From NCBI GenBank assembly GCA_036504515.1, contig DASXVA010000001.1, forward strand, positions 434,001-498,000: a stretch of 64,000 nt of DNA. The letters run 5' to 3'. Source of the stretch: AWTP1-18 sp036504515. Its GTDB lineage: Bacteria; Pseudomonadota; Gammaproteobacteria; Burkholderiales; Rhodocyclaceae. How positions within the stretch are numbered: the stretch's first letter is position 1; each line of letters opens with the position of its first letter. Positions 1 to 9,457 of this stretch are shown piece after piece. Under the pieces are notes generated by a model. The model did no database searches and was not told the DNA's origin. It saw only the letters and a list, made by a program, of their open reading frames with translations. The translations under genes were made by a program, and so were the position numbers.

Positions 1-1992
1 GTGGTGGCGACCCTGGTGCTGACACCGCTGATGACCTTCCTGGTGATGAACCACTACGGCATCTCCGCCAACCTGATGTCCCTCGGCGGTCTCGCCATCG
101 CCATCGGTCTGATGGTGGACGGTTCGGTGGTGGTAGTGGAAAACGCCTTCGCTCACTTGGGTAACAACACCAGCGGCGAGTCCCGCATCCGCGTGATTTT
201 CAATGCGGTGAAGGAAGTGGCGACGCCGGTGATCTTCGGCGTCGGCATCATCATTCTGGTGTTCCTGCCGCTGATGACTCTGGAAGGCATGGAGGGAAAG
301 ATGTTTGCGCCCCTGGCCTATACCATCGCCATCGCCCTGTTCATCTCCCTTGTGCTATCCCTGACTCTGACGCCGGTACTGTCTTCCTATCTGCTCAAGG
401 TGGAAGTGGGCCACGGCGATCATGAGACCCGAGCGATTGCGGCCATGAAACGGCCTTACCTCAAGCTGTTGCACTGGGCTCTGGCCAATCAGAAGAAGAC
501 CCTCACCGCGGCGGGCGGCTTGCTGGTGTTCACCCTGGCCCTGTTCCCTTTCCTCGGCACCGCCTTCATCCCAGAAATGAAGGAAGGCTCTGTGGTGCCC
601 GGTATCAACCGGGTGCCCAACATCTCTCTGGAAGAATCGGTGAAGATGGAAATGGAAGCCATGCGGCTGGTGATGCAGGTGCCCGGCGTCAAGTCGGCGG
701 TATCCGGCGTTGGTCGTGGCGAATCGCCGGCGGACCCGCAAGGTCAGAATGAATCCACGCCCATCGTCAGCCTCAAGCCCCGCAGCGAATGGCCCCGGGG
801 CTGGAACCAGGACGACATTGCCGGAGCCATGCGCGACAAGCTCAAGGCCCTGCCCGGTGTGCAGATCGTCATGGCCCAGCCGATTTCGGATCGTGTCGAT
901 GAAATGGTTACCGGCGTTCGTTCCGACGTGGCGATCAAGGTCTTCGGAGATGACCTGGACACCTTGAAGAAGAAGGCCGAGGAAATCGCCAAGGTGGCGC
1001 AAACCATCCAGGGTGCGGAAGATCTTCGCGTCGAGCGCGTCACCGGTCAACAGTATCTGTCCATCGACATCGACCGCCAGGCCATCGCCCGTTACGGCCT
1101 CAACGCCAGTGACGTCCACGACGTGATCGAAACCGCCATCGGCGGCAAAGAGGCAACCCAGGTGTTCGAGGGAGAACGTCGCTTTGCCGGTGTCGTTCGC
1201 TTGCCGGAACGATTCCGCAACGACGTGGAAGCCATTCGCAACCTGATCGTGTCTGCCCCCAACGGCGCCCAGGTCAACCTGGAAAGCATCGCCAAGATCC
1301 AGGTGCTGGACGGGCCTTCCCAGATCAGCCGCGAGCTGGGCAAACGCCGCATTGTGGTGGGCGTCAACGTCAAGGATCGCGACCTGGGCAGCTTCGTTGC
1401 CGAACTGCAACAGAAGGTGGAAAAGAAGATCAAGCTGCCGGAAGGGTATTACCTGGAATGGGGCGGTCAGTTCCAGAACATGGAACGAGCTTTAGGGCAT
1501 CTCGCCATCATCGTCCCGGTGACCATCGGCGCCATCTTCTTCCTGCTGTTCCTGCTGTTCGGTTCGGTGAAAATGGCGACCCTGATTATCCTGGTGTTGC
1601 CCTTTGCTTCCCTGGGTGGTGTGATTGCCCTCTTCCTCACCGGCGAATATCTGTCGGTGCCGGCCTCGGTGGGTTTTATCGCCCTGTGGGGGATTGCCGT
1701 GCTCAACGGCGTGGTGCTGGTGAGCTACATTCGCAACCTACGTAACGAAGGCTATGGCGTGGCTGAGGCCGTGATCCACGGTGCCACCCAGCGTTTCCGT
1801 CCGGTGATGATGACTGCCACGGTGGCCTTGCTCGGCTTGATCCCGTTTCTGTTCGCCACCGGGCCCGGATCGGAAGTGCAACGCCCCCTGGCCATCGTCG
1901 TGATTGGCGGCCTCATCACCTGCACCCTGCTCACGCTGGTCATGCTGCCCACCCTATACAAATGGTTCGACGAAGAACCCGTTGAAACCTGA
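1..1992 (+). CDS. CzcA-type heavy-metal RND efflux pump, 3' part
   Basis: This is the inner-membrane proton/metal antiporter of a tripartite efflux system, cut by the window start; the 663 visible residues are roughly the last two thirds of a ~1030-residue family member. Visible features are TM4 with the VDGSVVVVEN proton-relay region (residues ~38-48), the second large periplasmic domain (~200-490), the motif YLEWGGQFQNMERA (~484-497) and the C-terminal TM bundle ending at GGLITCTLLTLVMLPTLYKW. The first acidic position of the usual CzcA DFG signature is not acidic here (LAIAIG), which resembles Cus-type (Cu/Ag) pumps, so metal specificity is uncertain. A P-II-like gene follows 23 bp downstream, a common partner of such pumps. 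Confidence 0.93.
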   Translation: MVATLVLTPLMTFLVMNHYGISANLMSLGGLAIAIGLMVDGSVVVVENAFAHLGNNTSGESRIRVIFNAVKEVATPVIFGVGIIILVFLPLMTLEGMEGKMFAPLAYTIAIALFISLVLSLTLTPVLSSYLLKVEVGHGDHETRAIAAMKRPYLKLLHWALANQKKTLTAAGGLLVFTLALFPFLGTAFIPEMKEGSVVPGINRVPNISLEESVKMEMEAMRLVMQVPGVKSAVSGVGRGESPADPQGQNESTPIVSLKPRSEWPRGWNQDDIAGAMRDKLKALPGVQIVMAQPISDRVDEMVTGVRSDVAIKVFGDDLDTLKKKAEEIAKVAQTIQGAEDLRVERVTGQQYLSIDIDRQAIARYGLNASDVHDVIETAIGGKEATQVFEGERRFAGVVRLPERFRNDVEAIRNLIVSAPNGAQVNLESIAKIQVLDGPSQISRELGKRRIVVGVNVKDRDLGSFVAELQQKVEKKIKLPEGYYLEWGGQFQNMERALGHLAIIVPVTIGAIFFLLFLLFGSVKMATLIILVLPFASLGGVIALFLTGEYLSVPASVGFIALWGIAVLNGVVLVSYIRNLRNEGYGVAEAVIHGATQRFRPVMMTATVALLGLIPFLFATGPGSEVQRPLAIVVIGGLITCTLLTLVMLPTLYKWFDEEPVET

Positions 1993-2015
1993 TTCGGAAT
2001 GTTAGGAGTCACTCC

Positions 2016-2375
2016 ATGAAAGAAATCAAAGCCATCATCCGGCCCAACAAACTCCCCGCCCTGCGGGAAGCCCTGCGCAGTGTGCCGGGCTTTCCCGGCA
2101 TGACGGTGAGCAAAGCCGAAGGGCTGTCAGCGCCGGAAAAGGTCGGGCCGGGCAAGAGTTCCATCAAGGAAGAACTGACGGACTACACCGCCAAGACCCG
2201 CATCGAAATCGTCGCACCGGATGAACTGTCCGACCTCATCGTTGACCGCATAGTCACGGTGGCCAACACCGGTCATATCGGTGATGGCTTGGTCTGGGTA
2301 ACGCCCATCGATCGGGCGGTGTTTGTACACAAAGTCATGCCGGGCGCGGAAGCCGTTAAGGACTACCCGAAGTAG
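2016..2375 (+). CDS. P-II-like signalling protein linked to metal RND pump
   Basis: A 119-residue member of the P-II (GlnB/GlnK) superfamily. The N-terminal beta strand (MKEIKAIIRPNKLPALREAL), the EIVAPDEL strand and the C-terminal signature TGHIGDGLVWV match P-II proteins. The T-loop segment is shortened and lacks the YRGAEY uridylylation sequence of GlnB, so it is probably not a nitrogen regulator. It lies directly after the RND gene with a good AGGAG ribosome site, which suggests a role in sensing or regulating metal efflux. That role is inferred from context. Confidence 0.85.
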   Translation: MKEIKAIIRPNKLPALREALRSVPGFPGMTVSKAEGLSAPEKVGPGKSSIKEELTDYTAKTRIEIVAPDELSDLIVDRIVTVANTGHIGDGLVWVTPIDRAVFVHKVMPGAEAVKDYPK

Positions 2376-2481
2376 GCAACAAGCCGGGGCTGCTTGTCGG
2401 CCCCGGCCAACCTTTTCTGTCAAGCCATCTTTGCACTCCGCGTTATGCTTTCTCTTTTGCGCTTGGGTGAGAGCACCAAAA

Positions 2482-3264
2482 ATGAAATGCATTCTGATGG
2501 GGCTGGCAGTTCTATTTTCTGCCCATGCCTACGCTATCAACTGGCAAGACAGCGACGAGCTGACAAAGCTGTTCGAGCAAGCCGGTGTAACAGGGACCTT
2601 TGTCCTCTACGAAGTATCAAGCAACACCTACCGCGGCCATAACCGTGATCGCGCTGAGACGCGCTTCACGCCGGCATCCACGTTCAAGATTCCCAACTCC
2701 CTGATCGGGCTCGCTGTCGGCACGGTCAAGAGTGTCGATGAAACATTTCCCTACGATGGCAGCCCTAGATTTCTGCCGGCCTGGGAAAAAGAAATGGGCC
2801 TGCGGGAAGCCATTGCTGTTTCGAATGTTCCGGTCTACCAGGAGCTGGCGAGACGTATTGGTCTACAAAGAATGCAGCAGAACCTTGCCCGCATCGGTTA
2901 CGGCAATCAACAAACCGGCGCTTCTGTTGATACGTTTTGGCTAACGGCCCCCCTCAAGATCAGCGCTGTCGAACAGACGCAATTTCTTGCCAAACTGGCC
3001 CGGGATGAATTGCCCTTTCCTGCAAGCGTTCAACACAGCGTGCAGGAAATCACCCTGATCGACCAGGGTAAGGATTGGCAGCTTCACGCAAAAACAGGCT
3101 GGCAAAACGCGCCGGGGGAGGGCGTTGGCTGGTGGGTGGGATGGATCGAGAAGGACCGCCACATTTTTGCATTTGCCTTAAATCTGGACATTCATAAAAC
3201 AGCTGATGCCGACCTGCGCATCTCGCTGGGCAAGTCATGCCTCAAGGCCCTGGGTCTGCTTTAA
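2482..3264 (+). CDS. class D (OXA-type) beta-lactamase
   Basis: A serine beta-lactamase of 260 residues, exported to the periplasm and hydrolysing penicillin-like beta-lactams. All class D motifs are visible: active-site STFK (S-x-x-K), SNV, YGN and KTG, followed by WVGW. The ATG at 2482 was chosen because it gives a signal peptide (MKCILMGLAVLFSAHAYA); a longer reading frame reaches back to 2323 but overlaps the P-II gene. It sits among ordinary chromosomal genes with no IS or integron nearby, so it looks intrinsic rather than recently acquired. Substrate range cannot be read from sequence. Confidence 0.93.
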   Translation: MKCILMGLAVLFSAHAYAINWQDSDELTKLFEQAGVTGTFVLYEVSSNTYRGHNRDRAETRFTPASTFKIPNSLIGLAVGTVKSVDETFPYDGSPRFLPAWEKEMGLREAIAVSNVPVYQELARRIGLQRMQQNLARIGYGNQQTGASVDTFWLTAPLKISAVEQTQFLAKLARDELPFPASVQHSVQEITLIDQGKDWQLHAKTGWQNAPGEGVGWWVGWIEKDRHIFAFALNLDIHKTADADLRISLGKSCLKALGLL

Positions 3265-3385
3265 CCGCAGTTGAACTATCCTGTCCCGTTAACATTCCGC
3301 AACATCTCAACGCCTACTTGCCATAGAGGATTTACATGCTGGCCTTAACATCGCTTGCATTCACTTCCTCACACAGGAGCAGCAC

Positions 3386-3868
3386 ATGACACTCCGGGAA
3401 TGGGCAACGCCCCTCACCATCGGCAGCTTTATCTTGATCGCCGTTACTGGCGTACTGATGTTCTTTCATCTCAACACGGGTCTCAACAAACCTGCCCATG
3501 AATGGCTCAGTTGGATTTTGCTGGTCGGCGTCAGTCTTCATGGTGCGGCTAACTTCGGCGCCTTCAAACGCTACTTTGAAAAGCGTGGCGCTATGACCAT
3601 CATTGGCATTTCCGTGGTGGTACTTGCCCTTTCCTTTCTCCCTCTGGGCGGCGGTCGTGGTGGCAAGCCAGCGCAGATGAAGGCCACTGATGCCTTGCTG
3701 GATGCACCGGTATCCCTGGTAGCTCAGGTCGCAGGCAAAGACGTACAGACCTTGCTCAACCAGCTGAATGAGGCAGGCATTCATGCGGCTGCCGACAAAA
3801 GCCTGCGGCAAGGTACGGCTGACCGCGAGCAGCAAATGCGAGCCTTAGGTCTGGTCTTTGAAAAGTAA
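3386..3868 (+). CDS. DUF4405-type membrane protein
   Basis: A 160-residue protein with hydrophobic helices at about residues 10-30, 38-58 and 70-92, with histidines in or near them (FFHLN, HEW, LHG) as in small cytochrome b561-like DUF4405 proteins. The C-terminal ~70 residues are soluble and predicted outside the membrane core. A clear CAGGAG ribosome site precedes the ATG. Heme binding is plausible from the family but is not shown. No operon partner is evident. Confidence 0.7.
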   Translation: MTLREWATPLTIGSFILIAVTGVLMFFHLNTGLNKPAHEWLSWILLVGVSLHGAANFGAFKRYFEKRGAMTIIGISVVVLALSFLPLGGGRGGKPAQMKATDALLDAPVSLVAQVAGKDVQTLLNQLNEAGIHAAADKSLRQGTADREQQMRALGLVFEK

Positions 3869-3994
3869 TCCTCCGGGAAGTATCGGCTCCTCGTAGCTTC
3901 AGGCAGCCCTAGGGGCCAACAAACCCAAGCGGCAATAATCGGCCCTGGCCCGCATCATGCAAAAGGGATGGCATCTTCATCCCGGAGCTTGATC

Positions 3995-4429
3995 ATGAGC
4001 TTGGCCCTTTCCGGCTTTTCCACCAGCCCTTCTCCTGCCAGTGCCGGTCTTGTCCAGAGTGCTTACACTCCTGCCAATCCCGCTACACCAGCGGCTCCCC
4101 GCACGGATGGCACGACGATCACGATTTCCCAGACGGGACGTGAACTCGCAGCAAACGATGCAGCGGTGACTCCCTCACCTCAGGTTTCCGCAGCCACCGA
4201 GACGGCAACCGAACAGAAAATTACTGCCGCTGTTTCAGAAAAAATCGGCAATATTTTCCGTGGTGCCGGCATCAATGTGGGCACCAATGCTCAGTTCAAT
4301 GTGGATGCTTTGGGCAATCTCCAGATCACCGGAGTCGATGGTCTTACTGCCGAGAAAATCAGGACACAGCTTGATGAACACCCCGCTGTGGTCGCTGCAG
4401 TTCACGCCATCAGTACCTTCGCTCTTTAA
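3995..4429 (+). CDS. hypothetical small Ala/Thr-rich protein
   Basis: I do not recognise this 144-residue protein. The ATG at 3995 has a GGAG 9-13 bases upstream; an in-frame ATG at 3968 is an alternative. The N-terminal half is low-complexity Pro/Ala/Thr-rich, while the C-terminal half (from EKITAAVSEK to HAISTF) looks folded. It has no cysteines and no clear signal peptide. Composition and layout recall the secreted or hook-associated type of protein at 51287-52069, but no homology is claimed. Confidence 0.5.
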   Translation: MSLALSGFSTSPSPASAGLVQSAYTPANPATPAAPRTDGTTITISQTGRELAANDAAVTPSPQVSAATETATEQKITAAVSEKIGNIFRGAGINVGTNAQFNVDALGNLQITGVDGLTAEKIRTQLDEHPAVVAAVHAISTFAL

Positions 4430-4500
4430 GCAGATAGCCGTTCAACAGTCGTTCCTCTGACAACATCCGGCCACGGCACACAAGACAAACTCTCTGCGGC

Positions 4501-5502
4501 TCAACGCAGGACGATAGTGGGTTTGACCCCCAGGCTGGCAGCAATACGTGATACCGCCGCTTCGGCTTCGCTGCGGCTGGCAAAGGGACCGATCTGCACC
4601 CGGTGCAGTTTCCCGGCAACTTCAGTGCGCAATTTATCTGACAACCAATCCAGTTCCCGCGCCATGTGGCTGCGGAAGGATTCGGCATTTTCAGGATTAC
4701 CGAAAGCCCCTAGCTGGATGAAAGTTCCCTTGCCATCAGCAACAGCAACGGGCGATGGAGTGGATTGTGCAGTGGTCGATCTAGCCAGGGGCTGCGCCTC
4801 TTCGCGACGGGCCATTTGTTCAACAGCATCGGGCTTGGCTACCGGTTTGGCTGCCGCGTAAACGGGCAACTCATCACCAGGCAGTACGCTTTCCACAATC
4901 ACAAAACCGGAGCCTCCTCCAACCAAGTCCAGTTTCCAGGCGGCAGTGTAAGAAAGATCCATGATACGGTCGGCGTGGAAGGGACCTCGATCATTCACCC
5001 GCAGCACGACAGACTTACCCGTGGCGGGATTTGTCACCCGGACATAGGAAGGAATGGGCAGCGTGGGATGGGCCGCGGTCATGCCGTACATGTCATAGGG
5101 CTCCCCCGAAGAGGTTTTTTGCCCGTGAAACTTGCGGCCATACCAACTGGCGATACCCTCGGCCTTATAGCCACCCAAGGTCCGGGAAGGTACGTAGTCC
5201 TTGCCCAGTACCGAGTAGGGATTGTTGGCGAACTTGTGCAGGGGCTCAATCTTGGGCACCGCATCGGGAATGGCCTCCATGTCCTCCGGAGGATTGTCGC
5301 CAGGGCCATCATCCATATAAAAACCACCGCCTTTCTTCAAGGCATAGCTGGGTTTGGCGACGGGCTTTTTAACGCTACCTCGTGATGCAGTACTAGTACT
5401 CTCAGCTGTGACATCTGGCGCAGGGCGAAAGACAGACATGCCACAGGCCGACAGCAGCAAGACGGGGAGTGACAGCAGTGCAATGTTACGGGTAGTCCGC
5501 AT
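4501..5502 (-). CDS. rlpA: septal/rare lipoprotein RlpA (lytic transglycosylase)
   Basis: An outer-membrane lipoprotein that cleaves naked (stem-peptide-free) glycan strands. The start at 5502 gives a lipoprotein signal with lipobox LLSAC; the longer frame to 5616 adds an implausible leader. The double-psi beta-barrel domain (GIASWYGRKFHGQKTSSGE ... VVLRVNDRGPF ... RIMDLSYTAAWKLDL) lies at about residues 100-200. A C-terminal SPOR domain (GTFIQLGAFGNPENAESF ... RVQIGPF) binds denuded peptidoglycan. It closes the rodA/mrdA elongation cluster on the same strand, the usual neighbourhood. Confidence 0.94.
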   Translation of the reverse strand: MRTTRNIALLSLPVLLLSACGMSVFRPAPDVTAESTSTASRGSVKKPVAKPSYALKKGGGFYMDDGPGDNPPEDMEAIPDAVPKIEPLHKFANNPYSVLGKDYVPSRTLGGYKAEGIASWYGRKFHGQKTSSGEPYDMYGMTAAHPTLPIPSYVRVTNPATGKSVVLRVNDRGPFHADRIMDLSYTAAWKLDLVGGGSGFVIVESVLPGDELPVYAAAKPVAKPDAVEQMARREEAQPLARSTTAQSTPSPVAVADGKGTFIQLGAFGNPENAESFRSHMARELDWLSDKLRTEVAGKLHRVQIGPFASRSEAEAAVSRIAASLGVKPTIVLR

Positions 5503-5528
5503 GATGACAAGGTATCCTGATAATTGCG

Positions 5529-6482
5529 TTAAGCGTCGGGAGGGCGGGATTCCATATCCAGTACCCACTGTCCAGGCAACTTGCCTGACACCAACCACTG
5601 CAAAGCATCCCTCCACAGGGTGGGCCGGAACCTTTCGTGAAAAAAAGCAAAATGCCCGACTTTCTCTACGCCAATGGACTGGGGCGAGATAGTCACATGC
5701 ACTCGATGACAGTTACGGAAGTAGTCCAATAGACGATTGAGTGCTGCGGGAGTTCCGAAAAGATCATCACTCAGCCCAATGGCAAGTATTTCCGCTTTCA
5801 TAGTGTTGAAGTGGGTCAGGGGATCAGCGCCATTTTTGCGATGACGGCGATAGGATTTTTCCAATTTGGCTGGACGGAATGCCCATTCATAAGCTGCCGC
5901 TGCAGGCAGGTCCTCATGCCAACCAAGACGACGAGCGGGAAAGTACCCTAGTATCAGCGTCAACAGAGGCATCAACAAATGCCAACGCAACCACATGGAC
6001 CACCGACTCTGTTTGTCGTAGTCGGGCCAATAAGCATATTGGGCGCCCACGGTCAGACAGCGAACGACACAATCGTTATTACCGGCCAAACCCACCAACA
6101 GACCACCAATGCTGTGCGCCACCACATAAACTGGCTGAGCCGGGTAATTGGCCTTGCCCCAGGCCAAAGCCGCATCGCAATCGTAGCGCCCCCAATCAAA
6201 CTTGGATGTATCCCCCTGCCGACGCAGACTACCGCAGCGAGAATCACCTATCCCCCGGTAATCGTAGGTCAACACCGCAAAGCCATGCTCAGTGAGGAAT
6301 CGGGAAAACCGATGGTAATAGATCGCCTTGACTGCCGTGGCCGGATTGATAACGACCAAGGCACGGGGTGACCCAATGGGCTGCCAGTGGTGGGCTGCGA
6401 GGGAATAGCCATCCTCGGCACAAAGGGTGATGGAAACAGGGGCTGGTAATTCCGCAGAAGAATGTTCTACAAGCCCACGCAT
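5529..6482 (-). CDS. alpha/beta hydrolase
   Basis: A 317-residue cytosolic serine hydrolase-like protein. It shows the oxyanion-region segment LVVINPATAVKAIYYHRF, YDYRGIGDS, the nucleophile elbow AHSIGG, a late acidic segment (IGLSDDLFGTP) and a late histidine (EKVGHFAFF), the order expected for the fold. It resembles the predicted hydrolases of COG4757. It lies between rodA (6 bp away) and rlpA (26 bp away) on the same strand and is probably cotranscribed. The substrate is unknown. Confidence 0.85.
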   Translation of the reverse strand: MRGLVEHSSAELPAPVSITLCAEDGYSLAAHHWQPIGSPRALVVINPATAVKAIYYHRFSRFLTEHGFAVLTYDYRGIGDSRCGSLRRQGDTSKFDWGRYDCDAALAWGKANYPAQPVYVVAHSIGGLLVGLAGNNDCVVRCLTVGAQYAYWPDYDKQSRWSMWLRWHLLMPLLTLILGYFPARRLGWHEDLPAAAAYEWAFRPAKLEKSYRRHRKNGADPLTHFNTMKAEILAIGLSDDLFGTPAALNRLLDYFRNCHRVHVTISPQSIGVEKVGHFAFFHERFRPTLWRDALQWLVSGKLPGQWVLDMESRPPDA

Positions 6483-6488
6483 AGTTGC

Positions 6489-7574
6489 CTACTTCTGGAC
6501 CAACATTCTATTTTTATGAACACTCATTAGAATGCCGATGCCGAAAAATAGAGTCACCAGCGCCGTACCACCATAGCTGATAAAGGGCAGGGGGACTCCC
6601 ACCACGGGGAGGATGCCGCTCACCATGCCCATATTGACAAAAGCATAGGTGAAGAAGATCAGGGTAATGGCGCCAGCAAGCAAGCGGGTGAACAGGGTAG
6701 GGGCGTTACCGGCAATCATGAGCCCCCGGGCGATGAGCATGGCGTAGATGACCAACAGAATCAGATTGCCGAACATGCCGAACTCTTCGGACATAACCGC
6801 AAAGATGAAGTCGGTGTGGCGTTCGGGAATAAACTCCAACTGGGCTTGTGTGCCCTGACCCCAGCCCTTGCCGAAGATGCCGCCGGAGCCGATGGCGATG
6901 GTGGACTGGATGATATGGAAGCCTTTGCCCAAGGGATCAGATTCGGGGTCGAACAGGGTCATGATCCGCGCCCGCTGATAGTCGTGCATCTTGCTCCAGG
7001 CCAGGGGGGCAGCAGCACCGGCAGCAACGACCAGACCGATCATTACCTTCCAGGGTAACCCGGCAAAAAAGATGACGTAGAAGCCGGCAGCCAGAACCAG
7101 AATGGCGGTGCCCAAGTCGGGCTGTTTTGCGATCAGCGCAACAGGGACCAGCAGCAGCAGGGCGGCGATACCATAGTCGTGATAGCGGATATAGGCTTCG
7201 CGTTTCTGGAAGTACCAGGCCAACATGAGGGGCATGGCGATCTTCATCAGTTCGGAAGGCTGGATGCGCATGAAGCCCAGGTTAAGCCAGCGCCGTGCGC
7301 CCTTGGAAATGTCGCCAAAGAGGGCGACAGCCACTAATAGCAATACGCCGAACAGATAGAGCGGCAGTGCTATATGCATCAGTCGCTGGGGGGGGAACTG
7401 GGCGACGACGCGCATGATGACCAGCGCCGCAGTGATGTTGATGAGCTGCGAAGGCAGTCTATCCGGCGAGGCGCTGGCCAGTACCAGCAGGGCGATGGAA
7501 ATCAAGGCCCCAGCCAGGGCCATAAGCGGCATATCAATGGGGCCGATGATTCTTTGCCAGAGTTGCCGCAGCAT
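6489..7574 (-). CDS. rodA: rod-shape SEDS peptidoglycan polymerase RodA
   Basis: An integral-membrane glycosyltransferase of the elongasome that polymerises lipid II with PBP2. The 361-residue length and multiple hydrophobic helices fit, as do SEDS signatures: ARRWLNLGFMRIQPSELMK, KQPDLGTAI, the HIIQSTIAIGSGG loop with FIPERHTDFIFAV, and PLPFISYGG near the end. The start codon overlaps the stop of mrdA (TGATG), showing translational coupling with its partner transpeptidase. Confidence 0.97.
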   Translation of the reverse strand: MLRQLWQRIIGPIDMPLMALAGALISIALLVLASASPDRLPSQLINITAALVIMRVVAQFPPQRLMHIALPLYLFGVLLLVAVALFGDISKGARRWLNLGFMRIQPSELMKIAMPLMLAWYFQKREAYIRYHDYGIAALLLLVPVALIAKQPDLGTAILVLAAGFYVIFFAGLPWKVMIGLVVAAGAAAPLAWSKMHDYQRARIMTLFDPESDPLGKGFHIIQSTIAIGSGGIFGKGWGQGTQAQLEFIPERHTDFIFAVMSEEFGMFGNLILLVIYAMLIARGLMIAGNAPTLFTRLLAGAITLIFFTYAFVNMGMVSGILPVVGVPLPFISYGGTALVTLFFGIGILMSVHKNRMLVQK

Positions 7575-9457
7575 CAGTCGCCTTCTCCTGCTTCTGTTTC
7601 GCCGGCGGGGCCCTTGGGCATTTTGCCGAGCAAATAGTAATCAAACACCTGGCGCGCAATAGGCGCGGCGGCGGCGGCGCCGAAGCCGCCATTTTCCACC
7701 AGCACAGCCAAGGCGATGCGGGGATTATCTGCTGGTGCAAAGGCAATGAACAAGGCGTGGTCGCGCAGTTCTTTCTTGGTACCACCTTCCTTGTAGTTGC
7801 CTCCCTTGAGGGAGAACACCTGGGCGGTGCCGGTCTTGCCTGCTGAAACGTATTCGGCCCCGGCAAAAGCGCGGGCACCGGTACCTTCCTTGTTCACACC
7901 GACCATGGCCCGCTTGATGACCTCGATGTTTTCGGGCTTTAGAGGAATAGTCTTTACTGGTTGCGGTTCAACAAGACTCTGTTTCCCGGTTTTGGTGTCG
8001 GTGATGTACTGAACCAAATGGGGACGGTACATCACACCATTGTTGGCCAGGGTAGCCATGGCCTGGGCCAACTGAATGGGCGTGTAAGCGTTGTAGCCCT
8101 GGCCGATGCCGATGGAAATGGTTTCGCCGGCGTACCACCTTTGCTGCTCTGGCTTTTTGAAGCGGCGTTTCTTCCACTCCTGGGAAGGCAGGATGCCCTC
8201 GGCTTCGCCAGGAATGTCCACACCGGTCCGCTGACCAAAACCGAATTGCGCCATGAAGCTGGAAATGGCATCAATACCCATGTCATTAGCGAGCATGTAG
8301 TAATAGGTATCGCAGGACGCCACGATGGAGGCATACATGTCCACGTAACCGTGACCACCTTTTTTATCGTCGCGGAACTGGTGGTTGCCGAAGTTGAAGA
8401 AGCCCGGGTCGTGGATTGCCTGTTCGGGTTTGCGTTTGCCGTTTTCCAGTGCGGCCAAAGCCATGTAAGGCTTGAAGGTGGAGCCGGGAGGATAAGCCGC
8501 GTACACGGCCCGATTGATCATGGGCTTGTCGGGTGAGTCGTTAAGCTCTTGCCAGCTTTGGGTGTCGATGCCGTCCACAAACAGATTGGGGTCGAAGTTT
8601 GGCATTGAGACCATGGCGAGAATGCCGCCGGTGGATGGCTCAATCGCCACCAAGGCACCCCTGCGATCACCAAAGGCTTTTTCAACGACGCCTTGCAGCT
8701 TGGCGTCGATAGTCAGTGTCATATTGCTGCCAGCAACGGGAGCAGTTCGCGCCAGAGTACGCACGGCGCGGCCACCCGCATCCACTTCCATCTGCTCAAA
8801 ACCTGTGGTGCCGTGAAGCTGGAATTCGTAGTGCTGTTCAATACCACGCTTGCCGAAGTGATCGGTGCCCCGGTAGTTGTCGTCTTCTTCCTGATCGCTG
8901 ATCTTGTCTTCATCCTTCGCATCGATGCGGCCGATGTAGCCCAGCATGTGGGAAGCCAATTCACCGAAGGGATACTGGCGGAACAAGCGCGCCTTGATAT
9001 CCACTCCGGGAAAGCGATAGCGGTGGGCGATGAACTTGGCCACTTCTTCGTCGGTCAGCCGATTACGAATAGGCAAGGACTCAAAGTTTTTCGACTCTTC
9101 CAGCAGGCGCTTGAAACGCTTGCGATCCTTGGCCTGGATGTCGATGATCTTGCCCAGACCATCGATGGTCGCTTCAAGGTCGACTACTTTGGAAGGCGTG
9201 ATTTCGAGGGTGTAGGCAGAATAATTGCGGGCCATCACCACTCCGTTGCGATCCACGATCAAGCCCCGGTTGGGAACAATGGGGACGAGGGAGATGCGGT
9301 TATCTTCTGCCCGGGTCTTGTAATAGCTGTACTGGAAAATTTGCAGCCAGACGAATCGGGCGAAAAGCATGAAAAAACAAAACAGGACAAAACCTGCCGC
9401 TACGCCAAGGCGACTACGAAACTTCTCCAGGCCTTCCTGCGGGTTGGTGAATTGCAT
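7574..9457 (-). CDS. mrdA: penicillin-binding protein 2 (elongation transpeptidase)
   Basis: A class B PBP of 627 residues that cross-links peptidoglycan during elongation. It has one N-terminal membrane helix (VAAGFVLFCFFMLFARFVWL), a dimerisation/pedestal region, and transpeptidase motifs STFK (in YPPGSTFKPYM), SCD (the SxN-type motif) and KTGTAQ. I chose the ATG at 9457, which overlaps the mreD stop as TGATG, rather than the TTG at 9460. Tight overlaps with mreD and rodA indicate one transcript. Confidence 0.97.
   Translation of the reverse strand: MQFTNPQEGLEKFRSRLGVAAGFVLFCFFMLFARFVWLQIFQYSYYKTRAEDNRISLVPIVPNRGLIVDRNGVVMARNYSAYTLEITPSKVVDLEATIDGLGKIIDIQAKDRKRFKRLLEESKNFESLPIRNRLTDEEVAKFIAHRYRFPGVDIKARLFRQYPFGELASHMLGYIGRIDAKDEDKISDQEEDDNYRGTDHFGKRGIEQHYEFQLHGTTGFEQMEVDAGGRAVRTLARTAPVAGSNMTLTIDAKLQGVVEKAFGDRRGALVAIEPSTGGILAMVSMPNFDPNLFVDGIDTQSWQELNDSPDKPMINRAVYAAYPPGSTFKPYMALAALENGKRKPEQAIHDPGFFNFGNHQFRDDKKGGHGYVDMYASIVASCDTYYYMLANDMGIDAISSFMAQFGFGQRTGVDIPGEAEGILPSQEWKKRRFKKPEQQRWYAGETISIGIGQGYNAYTPIQLAQAMATLANNGVMYRPHLVQYITDTKTGKQSLVEPQPVKTIPLKPENIEVIKRAMVGVNKEGTGARAFAGAEYVSAGKTGTAQVFSLKGGNYKEGGTKKELRDHALFIAFAPADNPRIALAVLVENGGFGAAAAAPIARQVFDYYLLGKMPKGPAGETEAGEGD

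Noticed and set aside
2482..3264. Class D beta-lactamase as recently acquired resistance gene
   Set aside because: No transposase, integron or att signals nearby, and its surroundings look like normal chromosome.
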